DNA of 22,709 nucleotides, taken from a virus. Below are positions 1-7,399 of the stretch, piece by piece; the stretch's first letter is position 1, and each line of letters opens with the position of its first letter. Position numbers and translations under genes: made by a program. The stretch is from the IMG/VR virus record IMGVR_UViG_3300022913_000007, positions 1 to 22,709 of that record; one strand, written 5' to 3'. Under the pieces are notes generated by a model. The model searched no databases. It was not told where the DNA came from and saw nothing but the letters and a program-made list of their open reading frames with translations.

Positions 1-35
1 TTTATTTCTATTGAAGATAAAAAACTTATAGCCAT
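1..35 (-). CDS. Start of a second fibre-like gene (partial, runs off the left edge)
   Basis: Only the first 11 complete codons are in the window. They begin at an ATG on the minus strand at 35 and read MAISFLSSIEI, with no stop before the edge. This resembles the first residues of the neighbouring fibre (MAVQFLTGLNV), a short N-terminal pattern I associate with phage fibres attached to a common tail site. The ATG lies just downstream of the fibre gene's terminator and about 20 bases after a GTATATTG promoter-like element, as expected for a new transcription unit. The similarity covers only about ten residues, so the call is tentative. Confidence 0.4.
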   Translation of the reverse strand, partial: MAISFLSSIEI

Positions 36-55
36 GACATTTTATTCTTTGTTTG

Positions 56-63
56 CAATATAC
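56..63 (-). promoter_or_regulatory. Promoter-like GTATATTG element
   Basis: On the minus strand this reads GTATATTG. It lies between the terminator at 71-118 and the start codon at 35. The same eight bases occur 36 bases before the gene starting at 21249, and related forms precede genes starting at 3866 and 5207. It is close to, but not a full match with, the Bacteroidota -7 consensus TAnnTTTG. I see no clear -33 box. Confidence 0.35.
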
Positions 64-70
64 ATATTTT

Positions 71-118
71 AAAAAAAAGGGGAAACACTAAATTCTAGAT
101 TTAAATGCTCCCCCTTTA
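71..118 (-). terminator. Rho-independent terminator after the fibre gene
   Basis: On the minus strand an AAAGGGG arm (about 112-118) pairs with CCCCTTT (about 76-82), enclosing an AT-rich loop. It is followed by a run of eight T residues. It begins about 15 bases after the fibre stop codon at 133. Confidence 0.75.
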
Positions 119-132
119 AATTCTACTTTTTA

Positions 133-2538
133 TTATCCTACAAGTTGCATTACTACTGTAATGTTATTTGCACCCAAATTAGAAGTTGCAGCAAATGTTA
201 TAGTTCCTGAAGCTTGATTCGCAAGAACATCCATATATACTTGAGTTCCTTTAGCATCATAGGTTTGAATAATCCAAGGTCCGTTAGCTAATCCATGAAC
301 TGCTGATGTAATATCAAAAGTATTTGTATTAGTTGCTGGCCAAGTACCTGTGTATGATCTTTTAGATTGAGCACTTGCTAATGTTGCTGGAGTTACATAT
401 CTAAATGTATCTGTTCCTGTATCTACTTCAGCTTGTGTTGCAATCTCTGTAACACCAACTGATCCTGTTGCAGCATTAGGTAATGTTCTTGTAGTTAATG
501 TTTCTACAACACCATCAGTTAAACTAATTTGATCAATTACATCAACACCACTTGTATTAATATCTGTATCAATACCAATAATCTTATTGAATGTACTTGC
601 TAGTTGAGCATCACTAATTCCACCTGCTTTAACAGTAATGAATCCAGTTGCTGTACCAGCAAAAGTTGCACTACTAAATCCAGCAACACCTTTTTCAGTT
701 GCTCCATCTGTAGCACCTACACCCGCAATGTTTTGATCTTGTATTACTATAGCATAATCTGAAGCTGCAGGATTAGAACTTGCTGCAATTGTTTGATTAG
801 CATAAATTGTATCACCAACCTCTACGGCTACCGTACTTCCCCTAAATGTTATAGTACCATCTTTAGTAACAACAAAGAAATCTCCGGTTGTTAGTGCAAT
901 GTTACTTGCTCCTGCTATTGCTGGTGAGTTTGCTGATGCATCATATCCACCTTGGAATACACCAACTCCGGCTACAAGTGCTTGTACTTGTCCTAAGTTA
1001 ACTGCATCTTTTGATGCTGTACCATTTGCTAGAGATGTAAGTTTGAAAGATGCAAAGTCTAAATCAGCAAAAGGTGCCTCAAATAAAGATAATGAAACCT
1101 TAGCTAGTGGATGTTTAACTGTTTCACCTTTACCACTTGATATATCTTGTATTAATATTAAGTCATCTCTCTTTGGTGCTTGTGCCATTGCTGGAGCATC
1201 TTCTATAAGACCAGCTATACCATAATCAACTTCAACTGTACCTGTAGCTGTAATTGTTCCACCTGTAAGACCTTTTCCTGTAGCAACACTTGTTACTGTA
1301 CCAGTTGTATAAGTACCTAAAGTTAAATCACCACGTACTACTTGAGTTGATGAACCTGCTCCAGCAATATTAATTGTACCTGAAGTAGTAATTGGTCCAC
1401 CTGTAATTGTTAATGCATTACCTGTTTCTGTTATTTCAATACTTGTTACACCTGAACCAGAATCATTAACCCACTCTACTACACCTAATGCGGAAACAGC
1501 AAGTCTTTGCCCACTTCCACCAATTCCTAATGTAGCTAATGAATTTGCACCGTCTGCAAATAATATATCTCCTTTGGTATATGCTGCTAATCCTGTACCT
1601 CCATTTACTTCGTTTAATGTACCAGCTAGAGTAATTGTTCCACTACTTGTAATTGGACCACCACTTGTTGTTAAACCAGTAGTTCCACCACTAACATCAA
1701 CAGAAGTTACAGAACCTGCACCTGCATTAATATAACTTGCTACTTGAGATAAGTTTGCATATTTAGCATTGCTATCTGTATCATCAGAAAATAAAATTTT
1801 ATCATCCGCAACTAAATCAATAGCTGTTCCATTAGCAGCTGCTAATACAACGTTGTCTACTCCTGCATAATCTACTGCTAAACTACCAGATGCAGTAATT
1901 GCACCCCCTGTTAAACCTGCTCCAGATCCTACAGAAGTAACTGTACCATCTTTACCAAAGCCTGGCATCTTATCAATTGTAGTCTTGTAGATAACATCAT
2001 CTGCTGCAGCTGAAAACCATAAATAGTCTTCTGATGCTGGACCTTGTGAAGTTGCTTCTAAGATTGCATTCTTTGAAGTTGTATATTGAATACCTACTGT
2101 AGGTGTTACTGTTGCTGTACCAGTTATACTAATACCAGTACCTCTTTTTACTTCTGTTACTGTACCAACATATTGATCAGCTGAGTTAATAGTAAATGTA
2201 GAACCAGCACGTGTTACTGTGGTTGTACCTGTACCTGTATATACTATTGCATCAGTACTAGCTGGATTAGAAGCAACTAAATTTAATGTTGCTGTTCCGT
2301 TACCAGATCCTGTTGCTGTTAAGTCATAGGTTGTGTTACCATCTGCACCTGTTGTTATATCTACCCAAGCAGAACCATCATATAATTTTAGTTTATTTGT
2401 ACCAGAGTTATAATAGATTTTACCTGCAATTCCTGACGGGTCAGCGCCAAGAGGCTGAATGATCACATTTTGTATTTGATTATCATTCAGATTTAAATTT
2501 CCTTGGACATTGAGTCCCGTTAAAAATTGTACTGCCAT
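133..2538 (-). CDS. Tail fibre / receptor-binding protein with five internal repeats
   Basis: The 801-residue product is rich in Gly, Thr, Ser and Ala and low in Cys, as beta-structured phage fibres are. The N terminus (MAVQFLTGLNVQGN) is a likely tail-attachment peptide. Residues 30-62 carry a pattern common in fibre N-terminal regions (GKIYYNSGTNKLKLYDGSAW). Five copies of a unit of about 27-32 residues, built as G-T/S-V-T-S-V ... GLTGG-I-T-A-S-G-T, start near residues 125, 198, 275, 363 and 413. Residues 698-722 hold the ATQAEVDTGTDTFRYVTPATLA motif often seen in fibres. The last 75 residues look like a small beta domain that may bind the receptor. The gene is last in its transcription unit, with a terminator 15 bases downstream, and its leader is an 11-bp tandem repeat. 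The fibre role is well supported; the exact receptor role is inferred. Confidence 0.85.
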   Translation of the reverse strand: MAVQFLTGLNVQGNLNLNDNQIQNVIIQPLGADPSGIAGKIYYNSGTNKLKLYDGSAWVDITTGADGNTTYDLTATGSGNGTATLNLVASNPASTDAIVYTGTGTTTVTRAGSTFTINSADQYVGTVTEVKRGTGISITGTATVTPTVGIQYTTSKNAILEATSQGPASEDYLWFSAAADDVIYKTTIDKMPGFGKDGTVTSVGSGAGLTGGAITASGSLAVDYAGVDNVVLAAANGTAIDLVADDKILFSDDTDSNAKYANLSQVASYINAGAGSVTSVDVSGGTTGLTTSGGPITSSGTITLAGTLNEVNGGTGLAAYTKGDILFADGANSLATLGIGGSGQRLAVSALGVVEWVNDSGSGVTSIEITETGNALTITGGPITTSGTINIAGAGSSTQVVRGDLTLGTYTTGTVTSVATGKGLTGGTITATGTVEVDYGIAGLIEDAPAMAQAPKRDDLILIQDISSGKGETVKHPLAKVSLSLFEAPFADLDFASFKLTSLANGTASKDAVNLGQVQALVAGVGVFQGGYDASANSPAIAGASNIALTTGDFFVVTKDGTITFRGSTVAVEVGDTIYANQTIAASSNPAASDYAIVIQDQNIAGVGATDGATEKGVAGFSSATFAGTATGFITVKAGGISDAQLASTFNKIIGIDTDINTSGVDVIDQISLTDGVVETLTTRTLPNAATGSVGVTEIATQAEVDTGTDTFRYVTPATLASAQSKRSYTGTWPATNTNTFDITSAVHGLANGPWIIQTYDAKGTQVYMDVLANQASGTITFAATSNLGANNITVVMQLVG

Positions 2539-2544
2539 TTTGTT

Positions 2545-2576
2545 TTATTTATTTGTTATTTATTTGTTATTTATTT
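2545..2576 (-). repeat. Three tandem 11-bp AAATAAATAAC units in the fibre gene leader
   Basis: Read on the minus strand, AAATAAATAAC occurs twice and is followed by AAATAAATAA, with no spacing. The array fills nearly the whole gap between the stop of the upstream gene (2575-2577) and the fibre ATG at 2538. There is no Shine-Dalgarno sequence, so this A-rich array is the most likely ribosome-loading region. Confidence 0.8.
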
Positions 2577-3114
2577 AATTTAAAAAGACGCATCCTGAAA
2601 AGGAAGCTGCAAATGTTATTCTTAATTGTTGTGAACTTATATAATCCACGTTACCTACTACTACTGTATTTGCACTATCAACAACTGTAACTGATGGAAA
2701 ACTTCCTAAATTATGTGTTACAGTCCATATGCTAGATGCACTTTCATAACATTGTGTATATGTTCCTTTATCCTCTATTATTTCTTCTAAATCTAATATT
2801 GTGCAAACACCTGTAGGTGTTTCTGGGCAACTTATACTAGCTTTAAGATTTACTTTTGCTAATGGCTCTACAAATACACCTGGTGTTTCTGTTGCTACTA
2901 CAAGCTTATTGCTTATAGAGTTTTGCCAATCACATATATCTTTTTTTAATGTTGCACTTACAAAATCTGTATAGCAGCATGCTTCAATACCAAACTTAAC
3001 TGACTTGAAATTAGCATAAGCTTGATTAGCAAAATTTTGCTCAATCTTAATTTCTTTCATTAAGGCAACATTGCTTACCTGATTTGCATTTGTTATTTCT
3101 CTTGTAGTACTCAT
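2575..3114 (-). CDS. Tail/baseplate-associated structural protein with C-terminal beta domain
   Basis: The product has 179 residues. The C-terminal 55 residues (from about 125) follow a pattern I recognise from phage tail and fibre-associated proteins: W-T-V-T-H-N-L-G, then a hydrophobic VTVVD strand, then LRITFAASFSG-C-VFLN at the end. The N-terminal half is helical and contains a Cys-Cys pair (residues 47-48). There are seven cysteines in all, many for a tail protein. It is translationally coupled to the 56-codon zinc-knuckle gene upstream (TAATG) and lies directly before the fibre gene, which supports a role at the tail tip or in fibre attachment. The specific function is unknown. Confidence 0.7.
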   Translation of the reverse strand: MSTTREITNANQVSNVALMKEIKIEQNFANQAYANFKSVKFGIEACCYTDFVSATLKKDICDWQNSISNKLVVATETPGVFVEPLAKVNLKASISCPETPTGVCTILDLEEIIEDKGTYTQCYESASSIWTVTHNLGSFPSVTVVDSANTVVVGNVDYISSQQLRITFAASFSGCVFLN

Positions 3115-3284
3115 TATTTAGATTTCAAATCCATAATTTTTTGTTGTGCAAGTTGTCTACTTAATGTATTTGTTGATGATTGTTTAACAGGCTTGCATGA
3201 CTTGCATACTGCTGCACCATTTTCATCATATGCCTTTTGACATCCACAAGTAAATCTTCTTCCACATACATTACAGTTACTCAT
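3114..3284 (-). CDS. Small zinc-knuckle/ribbon protein (56 residues)
   Basis: This short minus-strand frame begins at the ATG at 3284 and ends in TAA, whose last base is the A of the next ATG (TAATG at 3116-3112). The product starts MSNCNVCGRRFTCGC and continues to a VCKSC pair, so it has CxxC, CxC and CxxC motifs within about 30 residues, followed by a polar tail. That spacing is typical of a zinc ribbon or knuckle. It fills what would otherwise be a gap of about 190 bases between two tail genes and is coupled to the downstream gene, both of which favour a real gene. It may be a small virion component or an assembly helper; the sequence does not decide. Confidence 0.75.
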   Translation of the reverse strand: MSNCNVCGRRFTCGCQKAYDENGAAVCKSCKPVKQSSTNTLSRQLAQQKIMDLKSK

Positions 3285-3305
3285 AACTAATTGGTTTATG
3301 TTATA

Positions 3306-3866
3306 TTATTTTGAACCACAATTCCCATTAGGGCATGTAATTTTATTTAATCTTTGCTTTGCATAATTATATATCTGCATCCCTTGTGCAGGTGATTGAC
3401 AGTATTCTACATTTGAAACTGCAGCATCTATCATTGTTCTTATATAACTCATTTCAGAAAGTAATTCAGCTTTATCAGAATCAGGTTGACAAGGATGTAC
3501 ATCTAAATCACATAATACTTCATAATACTGAGATAATAATTTTGTTACTCTCAAATGATTATATTCAACATACACCTTTGAATTTGGTGATACACTGTAT
3601 CTGATAATGTATATACCGTCAGGGATATTTTGTTGTTCTGTACCACAATTCTCTGATTGTAAAGCAAGTGTACATGCAGTTAAACACATGTCAAAATCTT
3701 TATCTACTTTTATAAGTACAGGCACAGAGTAACCTGGCAAAGTAATAAGCAACTCCTCACATTCAACAGCAAGGTTCTCAGAATACTGACTTGTATCTTT
3801 TATACATAACAAATTACAATTAGATACTGTTGGTATTTCAAGGCTTAAAATATGTCTGTTTGCCAT
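3306..3866 (-). CDS. Cysteine-rich tail-region structural protein, function unknown
   Basis: I place the start at the ATG at 3866 (MANRHILSLEIP; 186 residues). A longer frame starting at 3905 would run through the promoter-like element. The protein opens with a beta-rich segment, has a central YIIRYSVSPNSKVYVEYN stretch and a helical second half, and ends CPNGNCGSK. It has 11 cysteines. The arrangement suggests a beta-sandwich followed by helices. I have an impression of similar proteins in tail regions of other Bacteroidota phages but cannot name a family. It is the first gene after the terminator that follows the major tail protein, and its stop is followed within about 20 bases by the zinc-knuckle gene. 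A virion role is inferred from position. Confidence 0.7.
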   Translation of the reverse strand: MANRHILSLEIPTVSNCNLLCIKDTSQYSENLAVECEELLITLPGYSVPVLIKVDKDFDMCLTACTLALQSENCGTEQQNIPDGIYIIRYSVSPNSKVYVEYNHLRVTKLLSQYYEVLCDLDVHPCQPDSDKAELLSEMSYIRTMIDAAVSNVEYCQSPAQGMQIYNYAKQRLNKITCPNGNCGSK

Positions 3867-3886
3867 TTTTGTTTTATTTATAAATA

Positions 3887-3903
3887 CTATATAAATAATA
3901 TAC
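3887..3903 (-). promoter_or_regulatory. Promoter-like element GTATATT-N5-TATAG
   Basis: The minus strand reads GTATATTATTTATATAG, 21 bases before the chosen start at 3866 and just after the terminator at 3921-3958. The same GTATATT, five bases, TATAG arrangement occurs at 21276-21292 before another unit's first gene. The position between a terminator and a start codon supports a promoter. Confidence 0.45.
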
Positions 3904-3920
3904 AAAAAAATCTAGACAAT

Positions 3921-3958
3921 ATAAAATAAAAAGGGCAGGAGATTTCTCTCCCACCCTT
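3921..3958 (-). terminator. Rho-independent terminator after the probable major tail protein
   Basis: On the minus strand AAGGGTGGGAGA (3958-3947) pairs with TCTCCTGCCCTT (3942-3931) across a GAAA tetraloop, giving a 12-bp stem with two G-U pairs. TTTTATTTTAT follows. The stop codon of the upstream gene is at 3987. Confidence 0.9.
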
Positions 3959-3986
3959 ATTAATTAACAAACTAACTATTTACTAA

Positions 3987-5207
3987 TTAGTAGTCATTTT
4001 GGTCAAATGCTAAATTGTTGCCATTATCAGCTGCCCAATCTTGCAATAATTCCATAAATGCAACCATTTCAGATTGTGCTGTTGTATCACTACATTTTAC
4101 ATATACTTTGTAAATATACTGATCATTATCAAATACTCCAGTAGGATTATTGAATCTTGGTACAGAATGCTGAATGTAATATGCTTTGTATGTTGAAGAT
4201 CTATCAACAGCAGCTAAGATTTCATCAGACATTTCAATTTCTCTGATTCTAGCACTGTCAGCATTTCCTTGGTTATAAGGAGATTGACGGTATCTTTCAG
4301 ATAAAATTAATTCTCTAATTACTTCTTCACCTTGTGTTTGTTGCATAGAACCTGGTGTTGCTGTAGCAACTCCACAATCATTACATGGGTTTCCAGTTTC
4401 ATCAAGTAAAGAAACAAGAACTTCTACTGGCTCAGCATTAAAGTGATCTCTTGTGTCAAAAGAACAATTTCCAAATACTGTGTCAACATAAGCTCCTACA
4501 AAATTAACTTTTACAGATACTGCTTGAACACCAGTTGGATCAGTTGATGGAACATATGTTCCGTCTAATGCTTGTGCTATAGTAAATGTAGTTGTTGTAG
4601 CTACTCCTGCTTCTGTAACAGTTACATCTACACCACCACCACTTTTCTCAGCTACAAAAGGCTTGATTAATGGATCTGCTAATACCATTTGAGCCATTGT
4701 TGCAGCTACTAAAACTGGATCAATATACTCTTGTCCTTCAACGCAGCAAATATTTGCTGAATCTCCAATTGCATAAGCATTGTGATTTAAAAATCTTAAT
4801 GCAGGTGAACCCTTTACATCAATTCTCATAAATTGTGTTTTACCACATGGTGCACAATCAGATGCTAAAGATAAACTAGCTGTTGCTTGTGATGCAGTTA
4901 AACATGCTGCTGACCATAATCTAGTAATATATCTAGGATTAATTCCTTTTGATTTTACTGATTCTTTGTAACCACCATGACCAGGGTTATTTCCAATTGA
5001 ATCTTTAGTATAGAAAGAACCTTGTACTACATAAGCTAAATCTCCTGCTGCAGGAGTTGCTTGACCTGTAATATTTAGTGACTTCCAATCTTTGCCATCA
5101 ACTAGAGCTAACTCACCTGCGGTAAGTGCACTTGTTGCAGTACTACCAGCCATATCAACTGATGATGCTACAAACGTTTTTTGAAACGCATTATTAAAAT
5201 ATGCCAT
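3987..5207 (-). CDS. Probable major tail (tube) protein
   Basis: The 406-residue product has an Ala/Thr/Ser-rich beta-type N terminus (MAYFNNAFQKTFVASS ... TAGELALVDG) and nine cysteines, including a CAPC pair, a Cys-Cys pair and an NPCNDC cluster. A helical C-terminal portion follows. It has its own 125-base leader with a promoter-like element and is followed at once by a strong terminator, the same arrangement as the major capsid gene, suggesting a high-copy structural protein. Its position after the head-to-tail genes and before the tail-tip and fibre genes fits a tail tube or other repeated tail subunit. No sheath gene is visible, and the tape-measure gene, if any, lies outside the window. 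A head-decoration or head-fibre protein is the main alternative. Confidence 0.55.
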   Translation of the reverse strand: MAYFNNAFQKTFVASSVDMAGSTATSALTAGELALVDGKDWKSLNITGQATPAAGDLAYVVQGSFYTKDSIGNNPGHGGYKESVKSKGINPRYITRLWSAACLTASQATASLSLASDCAPCGKTQFMRIDVKGSPALRFLNHNAYAIGDSANICCVEGQEYIDPVLVAATMAQMVLADPLIKPFVAEKSGGGVDVTVTEAGVATTTTFTIAQALDGTYVPSTDPTGVQAVSVKVNFVGAYVDTVFGNCSFDTRDHFNAEPVEVLVSLLDETGNPCNDCGVATATPGSMQQTQGEEVIRELILSERYRQSPYNQGNADSARIREIEMSDEILAAVDRSSTYKAYYIQHSVPRFNNPTGVFDNDQYIYKVYVKCSDTTAQSEMVAFMELLQDWAADNGNNLAFDQNDY

Positions 5208-5222
5208 AATAAATAAAATTGT

Positions 5223-5242
5223 GTGAGGACCATTACCCTCAC
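5223..5242 (-). other. Hairpin in the leader of the probable major tail gene
   Basis: On the minus strand GTGAGG (5242-5237) pairs with CCTCAC (5228-5223) around an 8-base loop, 15 bases before the ATG at 5207. The bases after it (ACAATTTTATTTATT) are T-rich but end in the start codon. It could protect the transcript's 5' end or act as a weak terminator or attenuator. Confidence 0.45.
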
Positions 5243-5294
5243 TGGTTATAAAAAAAGATTTCTACAGTTTACTCTGTCCGTAACTTTCTTGTTA

Positions 5295-5308
5295 CTATAA
5301 TAATATAC
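5295..5308 (-). promoter_or_regulatory. Promoter-like element GTATATT-TATAG (short-spaced)
   Basis: The minus strand reads GTATATTATTATAG, 88 bases before the ATG at 5207 in a 125-base intergenic stretch. It resembles the elements at 3887-3903 and 21276-21292 but the two halves are three bases closer, so the match is weaker. Confidence 0.3.
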
Positions 5309-5332
5309 GCTTTTTTAAACTAAAAACATAAA

Positions 5333-6034
5333 TTAATTATTTTTTTCTGCAGATTGCATTCCTCTTTGCTGCTGATACATATTTTCAATATCACCTGCAA
5401 TTAAAGCAGCTGTATCATCAAGGATTACTTCTACTAAATCATCTTTAAATTCACACTGAACATTTACAGGACTTACTTGTCCATTATATGGATTTACACA
5501 TCCTTCTATTTGCATAATAGTTGGTTGTCTATAATAAGTAAGAACAGGATTTACAATATCAAAATTTCTTTTGTATATCCTTATTGTATTATTAATCATT
5601 GTGCAGAATGTCTCTCCCCATTCAAAATCAGGGTTTTTAAGAGGGTCTCTCATAATGAGTGGTACATTTGCTTCTTCAGCTAAATATACTGTCATAGACC
5701 TAGGTGTACAACAATCATCTTTGGCTTGTGTTGTCACCCTCTTAAATTCCATATATTGGTTTACGGGAAAGTTGTCTGTTTCAAAATAATCTGGAAAATC
5801 ATTACCCGTTAAAGATAATTCAATAAGAAGTGGTTGTAAATCATCTATTCTTCTTTTAGATAATTCATCCCCTTCTTTATACATATTACCTCCATGTAAG
5901 TTTCTTCTACACCATTCAACTTGAGCTTTATTAAAAGCTTCAACAAATTGCCAACATTCAACATTGTCAAAGTCTTGACTATCTAATTTGTTTAGACGCT
6001 GCTTTAGTTTTACAAGTAGAGTATTATTTTCCAT
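5333..6034 (-). CDS. Head-to-tail connector/adaptor-like structural protein
   Basis: The 233-residue product opens with a helical stretch (LKQRLNKLDSQDFDNVECWQ) followed by FNKAQVEWCRR. It continues with beta-type segments containing a DDCC pair and a Tyr-Tyr-Arg segment (LTYYRQPTIM), and closes with VEVILDDTAALIAGDIENMY. A helical start and a final helix carrying D-A-A-L-I-x-G-D-I-E is what I associate with connector or ring proteins that bind the portal. It lies in the expected place, after the head genes and before the major tail protein, and begins 10 bases after the upstream stop. It has seven cysteines. The role rests mainly on position and recalled family pattern. Confidence 0.5.
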   Translation of the reverse strand: MENNTLLVKLKQRLNKLDSQDFDNVECWQFVEAFNKAQVEWCRRNLHGGNMYKEGDELSKRRIDDLQPLLIELSLTGNDFPDYFETDNFPVNQYMEFKRVTTQAKDDCCTPRSMTVYLAEEANVPLIMRDPLKNPDFEWGETFCTMINNTIRIYKRNFDIVNPVLTYYRQPTIMQIEGCVNPYNGQVSPVNVQCEFKDDLVEVILDDTAALIAGDIENMYQQQRGMQSAEKNN

Positions 6035-6044
6035 TTTTTATTTT

Positions 6045-7061
6045 TTATGAATTCCAGTATGGTTCAACTTTTTGCATTAAAGATAATAATGTTTCTTCAT
6101 TTTTAGGATCCATTAAGAATGTTAAACACTCTGATGGTGATTTACCTAGTCTTACTCCACTATCTAAAGGCTCAATCCATCCACCTGCTTTTGTAGCTAA
6201 AAATCTATAAAACAATGCATCTTTAACAAGAGCTCTTAGTTTTATTTCTTCCATTGATAATGTTGCAACATCTAGGAAGTTCTGAGCTGCTCTTTTCTTA
6301 TTTGATTCACTACCATGTCCTTGAACGTAATCATCCATGTTCTCATATAGTATATCATTAGGTGTTGATTTAACATACTGTACACTATTCACATCACATA
6401 TTTTAGAAACATACATCAACTTTGTTGGATTACTATCAAACATTGTTTGTAATTCTACTAATGCTTTATTTCTAACTTTTGTTAATTCAGTTCTTGTAGT
6501 TAATGATTCTTCTAAAGTATCTAAATAAAACTTAACTCCTTTAGGGCTAGCCTTAGCATCTTTTAAAGATTTAGCAACAATAGAAAATCCTCCCGCCTTA
6601 ATTGCATGAAGTTTAATTCTATCATAAGGGTCCATTTCTGGATCTAAAAATACTGGTTCATTACCACATCTCATACTAATCTTGTCCCAGAACTTATCAT
6701 TATTAGGACTCATAATAGTTAATTTATTCCAAAAGTCTTTATCTTCTGGATCAACTACATTAGCAGCAAGAGATGCTTCTAATTCAGCAACTACTGATCT
6801 AATTTCTTTAATCTTAGCTTTCTTTTCTTTTGGTGCTAGCTTTTTTACTTCAGGTGCAAATTCATTTAATCCTGTTACATATCTTTTAACACCGTTCATT
6901 TCTAAACATGCTAAAGACTCTTCATGGTATACTCCATCATGCAATGACAGACCATACTTTTCTAATCCCATGTTTTCTCTATTAGGATTAAAAAATGGAC
7001 GTACAGCAACAGTTTGATTTTTATTCTGTTGATACTTTTCTACAATAGTGTAATCACTCAT
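6045..7061 (-). CDS. Uncharacterised virion-region protein (338 residues)
   Basis: I do not recognise this family. The product is soluble, charged and mostly helical, with a Lys/Glu-rich helix around residues 70-97 (KKLAPKEKKAKIKEIRS). It has no signal peptide or membrane segment, and there are only five cysteines. The start at 7061 is supported by an A-rich leader containing TTAAAACCAA and a TACTTTTG promoter-like element 40 bases upstream. It sits between the head genes and the connector-like gene, so a head-completion, neck or assembly role is likely by position. Its own promoter-like region and palindrome suggest that it and the next gene are transcribed apart from the capsid gene. Confidence 0.7.
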   Translation of the reverse strand: MSDYTIVEKYQQNKNQTVAVRPFFNPNRENMGLEKYGLSLHDGVYHEESLACLEMNGVKRYVTGLNEFAPEVKKLAPKEKKAKIKEIRSVVAELEASLAANVVDPEDKDFWNKLTIMSPNNDKFWDKISMRCGNEPVFLDPEMDPYDRIKLHAIKAGGFSIVAKSLKDAKASPKGVKFYLDTLEESLTTRTELTKVRNKALVELQTMFDSNPTKLMYVSKICDVNSVQYVKSTPNDILYENMDDYVQGHGSESNKKRAAQNFLDVATLSMEEIKLRALVKDALFYRFLATKAGGWIEPLDSGVRLGKSPSECLTFLMDPKNEETLLSLMQKVEPYWNS

Positions 7062-7069
7062 CTTTGTTT

Positions 7070-7079
7070 TTGGTTTTAA
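7070..7079 (-). promoter_or_regulatory. Conserved pre-start leader box TTAAAACCAA
   Basis: This box lies 9 bases before the ATG at 7061. The identical ten bases lie 9 bases before the start at 10399 and 6 bases before the start at 19731. There is no Shine-Dalgarno sequence at these genes, so this is a candidate ribosome-loading element. Confidence 0.45.
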
Positions 7080-7100
7080 TTAATAATTATTACTCACAGT

Positions 7101-7108
7101 CAAAAGTA
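7101..7108 (-). promoter_or_regulatory. Bacteroidota-type -7 box TACTTTTG with overlapping palindrome
   Basis: The minus strand reads TACTTTTG, an exact match to TAnnTTTG, 40 bases before the ATG at 7061. No clear -33 TTTG is present at the usual distance. A perfect inverted repeat (GTACATA-AA-TATGTAC, 7106-7121) overlaps its upstream edge. Confidence 0.45.
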
Positions 7109-7143
7109 CATATTTATGTACATTTATTATTACTAATTTCTAA

Positions 7144-7163
7144 AGCAAGGTTTTACCCTTGCT
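7144..7163 (-). terminator. Hairpin after the 64-residue gene (possible weak or bidirectional terminator)
   Basis: AGCAAGG (7163-7157 on the minus strand) pairs with CCTTGCT (7150-7144) around a 6-base loop, 16 bases after the stop codon at 7179. On the minus strand only a short T tract follows (TTAGAAATT). On the plus strand the hairpin is followed by six T residues, so as drawn it is a better terminator for antisense transcripts. Confidence 0.45.
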
Positions 7164-7178
7164 AAAGTTTTTTGACTT

Positions 7179-7373
7179 TTAAACAACTATCTTCAAAGCT
7201 CCTGTAGTGTGATATATATCACCTTTTGCTAAACCTGCAGCAATTGCTGCTGCATTATCTGCATGGTCTCTAGCTAAGATGTCTTTACCAACAGCTTTAG
7301 AAGCAAGTATTTTTGAAACACTTGAATTTGAAAACTCATATGTTTTATTTTGTCTTTTAATATCTAGTGCCAT
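7179..7373 (-). CDS. Small protein downstream of capsid gene, possible head accessory
   Basis: The 64-residue product ends AAAIAAGLAKGDIYHTTGALKIVV. The pattern GL-x-x-GD-I/L-Y-x-T-x-G-x-L-K-I-V recurs at the ends of various phage structural proteins in my recollection, and it would form a small beta hairpin. The N-terminal half is polar with one short helix. The gene lies between the capsid terminator (7400-7433) and a second hairpin, so it receives readthrough transcription or uses a promoter I cannot see. A capsid-decoration or head-accessory role is plausible from position but not shown. Confidence 0.65.
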   Translation of the reverse strand: MALDIKRQNKTYEFSNSSVSKILASKAVGKDILARDHADNAAAIAAGLAKGDIYHTTGALKIVV

Positions 7374-7399
7374 GATTAGTTATATTTTAAAGGTTAAAA

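Noticed and set aside
899-1225. Plus-strand open frame of 108 codons within the fibre gene
   Set aside because: It lies wholly inside the fibre repeats on the other strand, and its Ser/Ala-rich product mirrors the repetitive codons of the fibre.
3867-3905. Upstream start giving a 13-residue N-terminal extension to the gene ending at 3306
   Set aside because: The extension would be translated from the promoter-like element itself, and MANRHILSLEIP is a more natural beginning after an A-rich leader.
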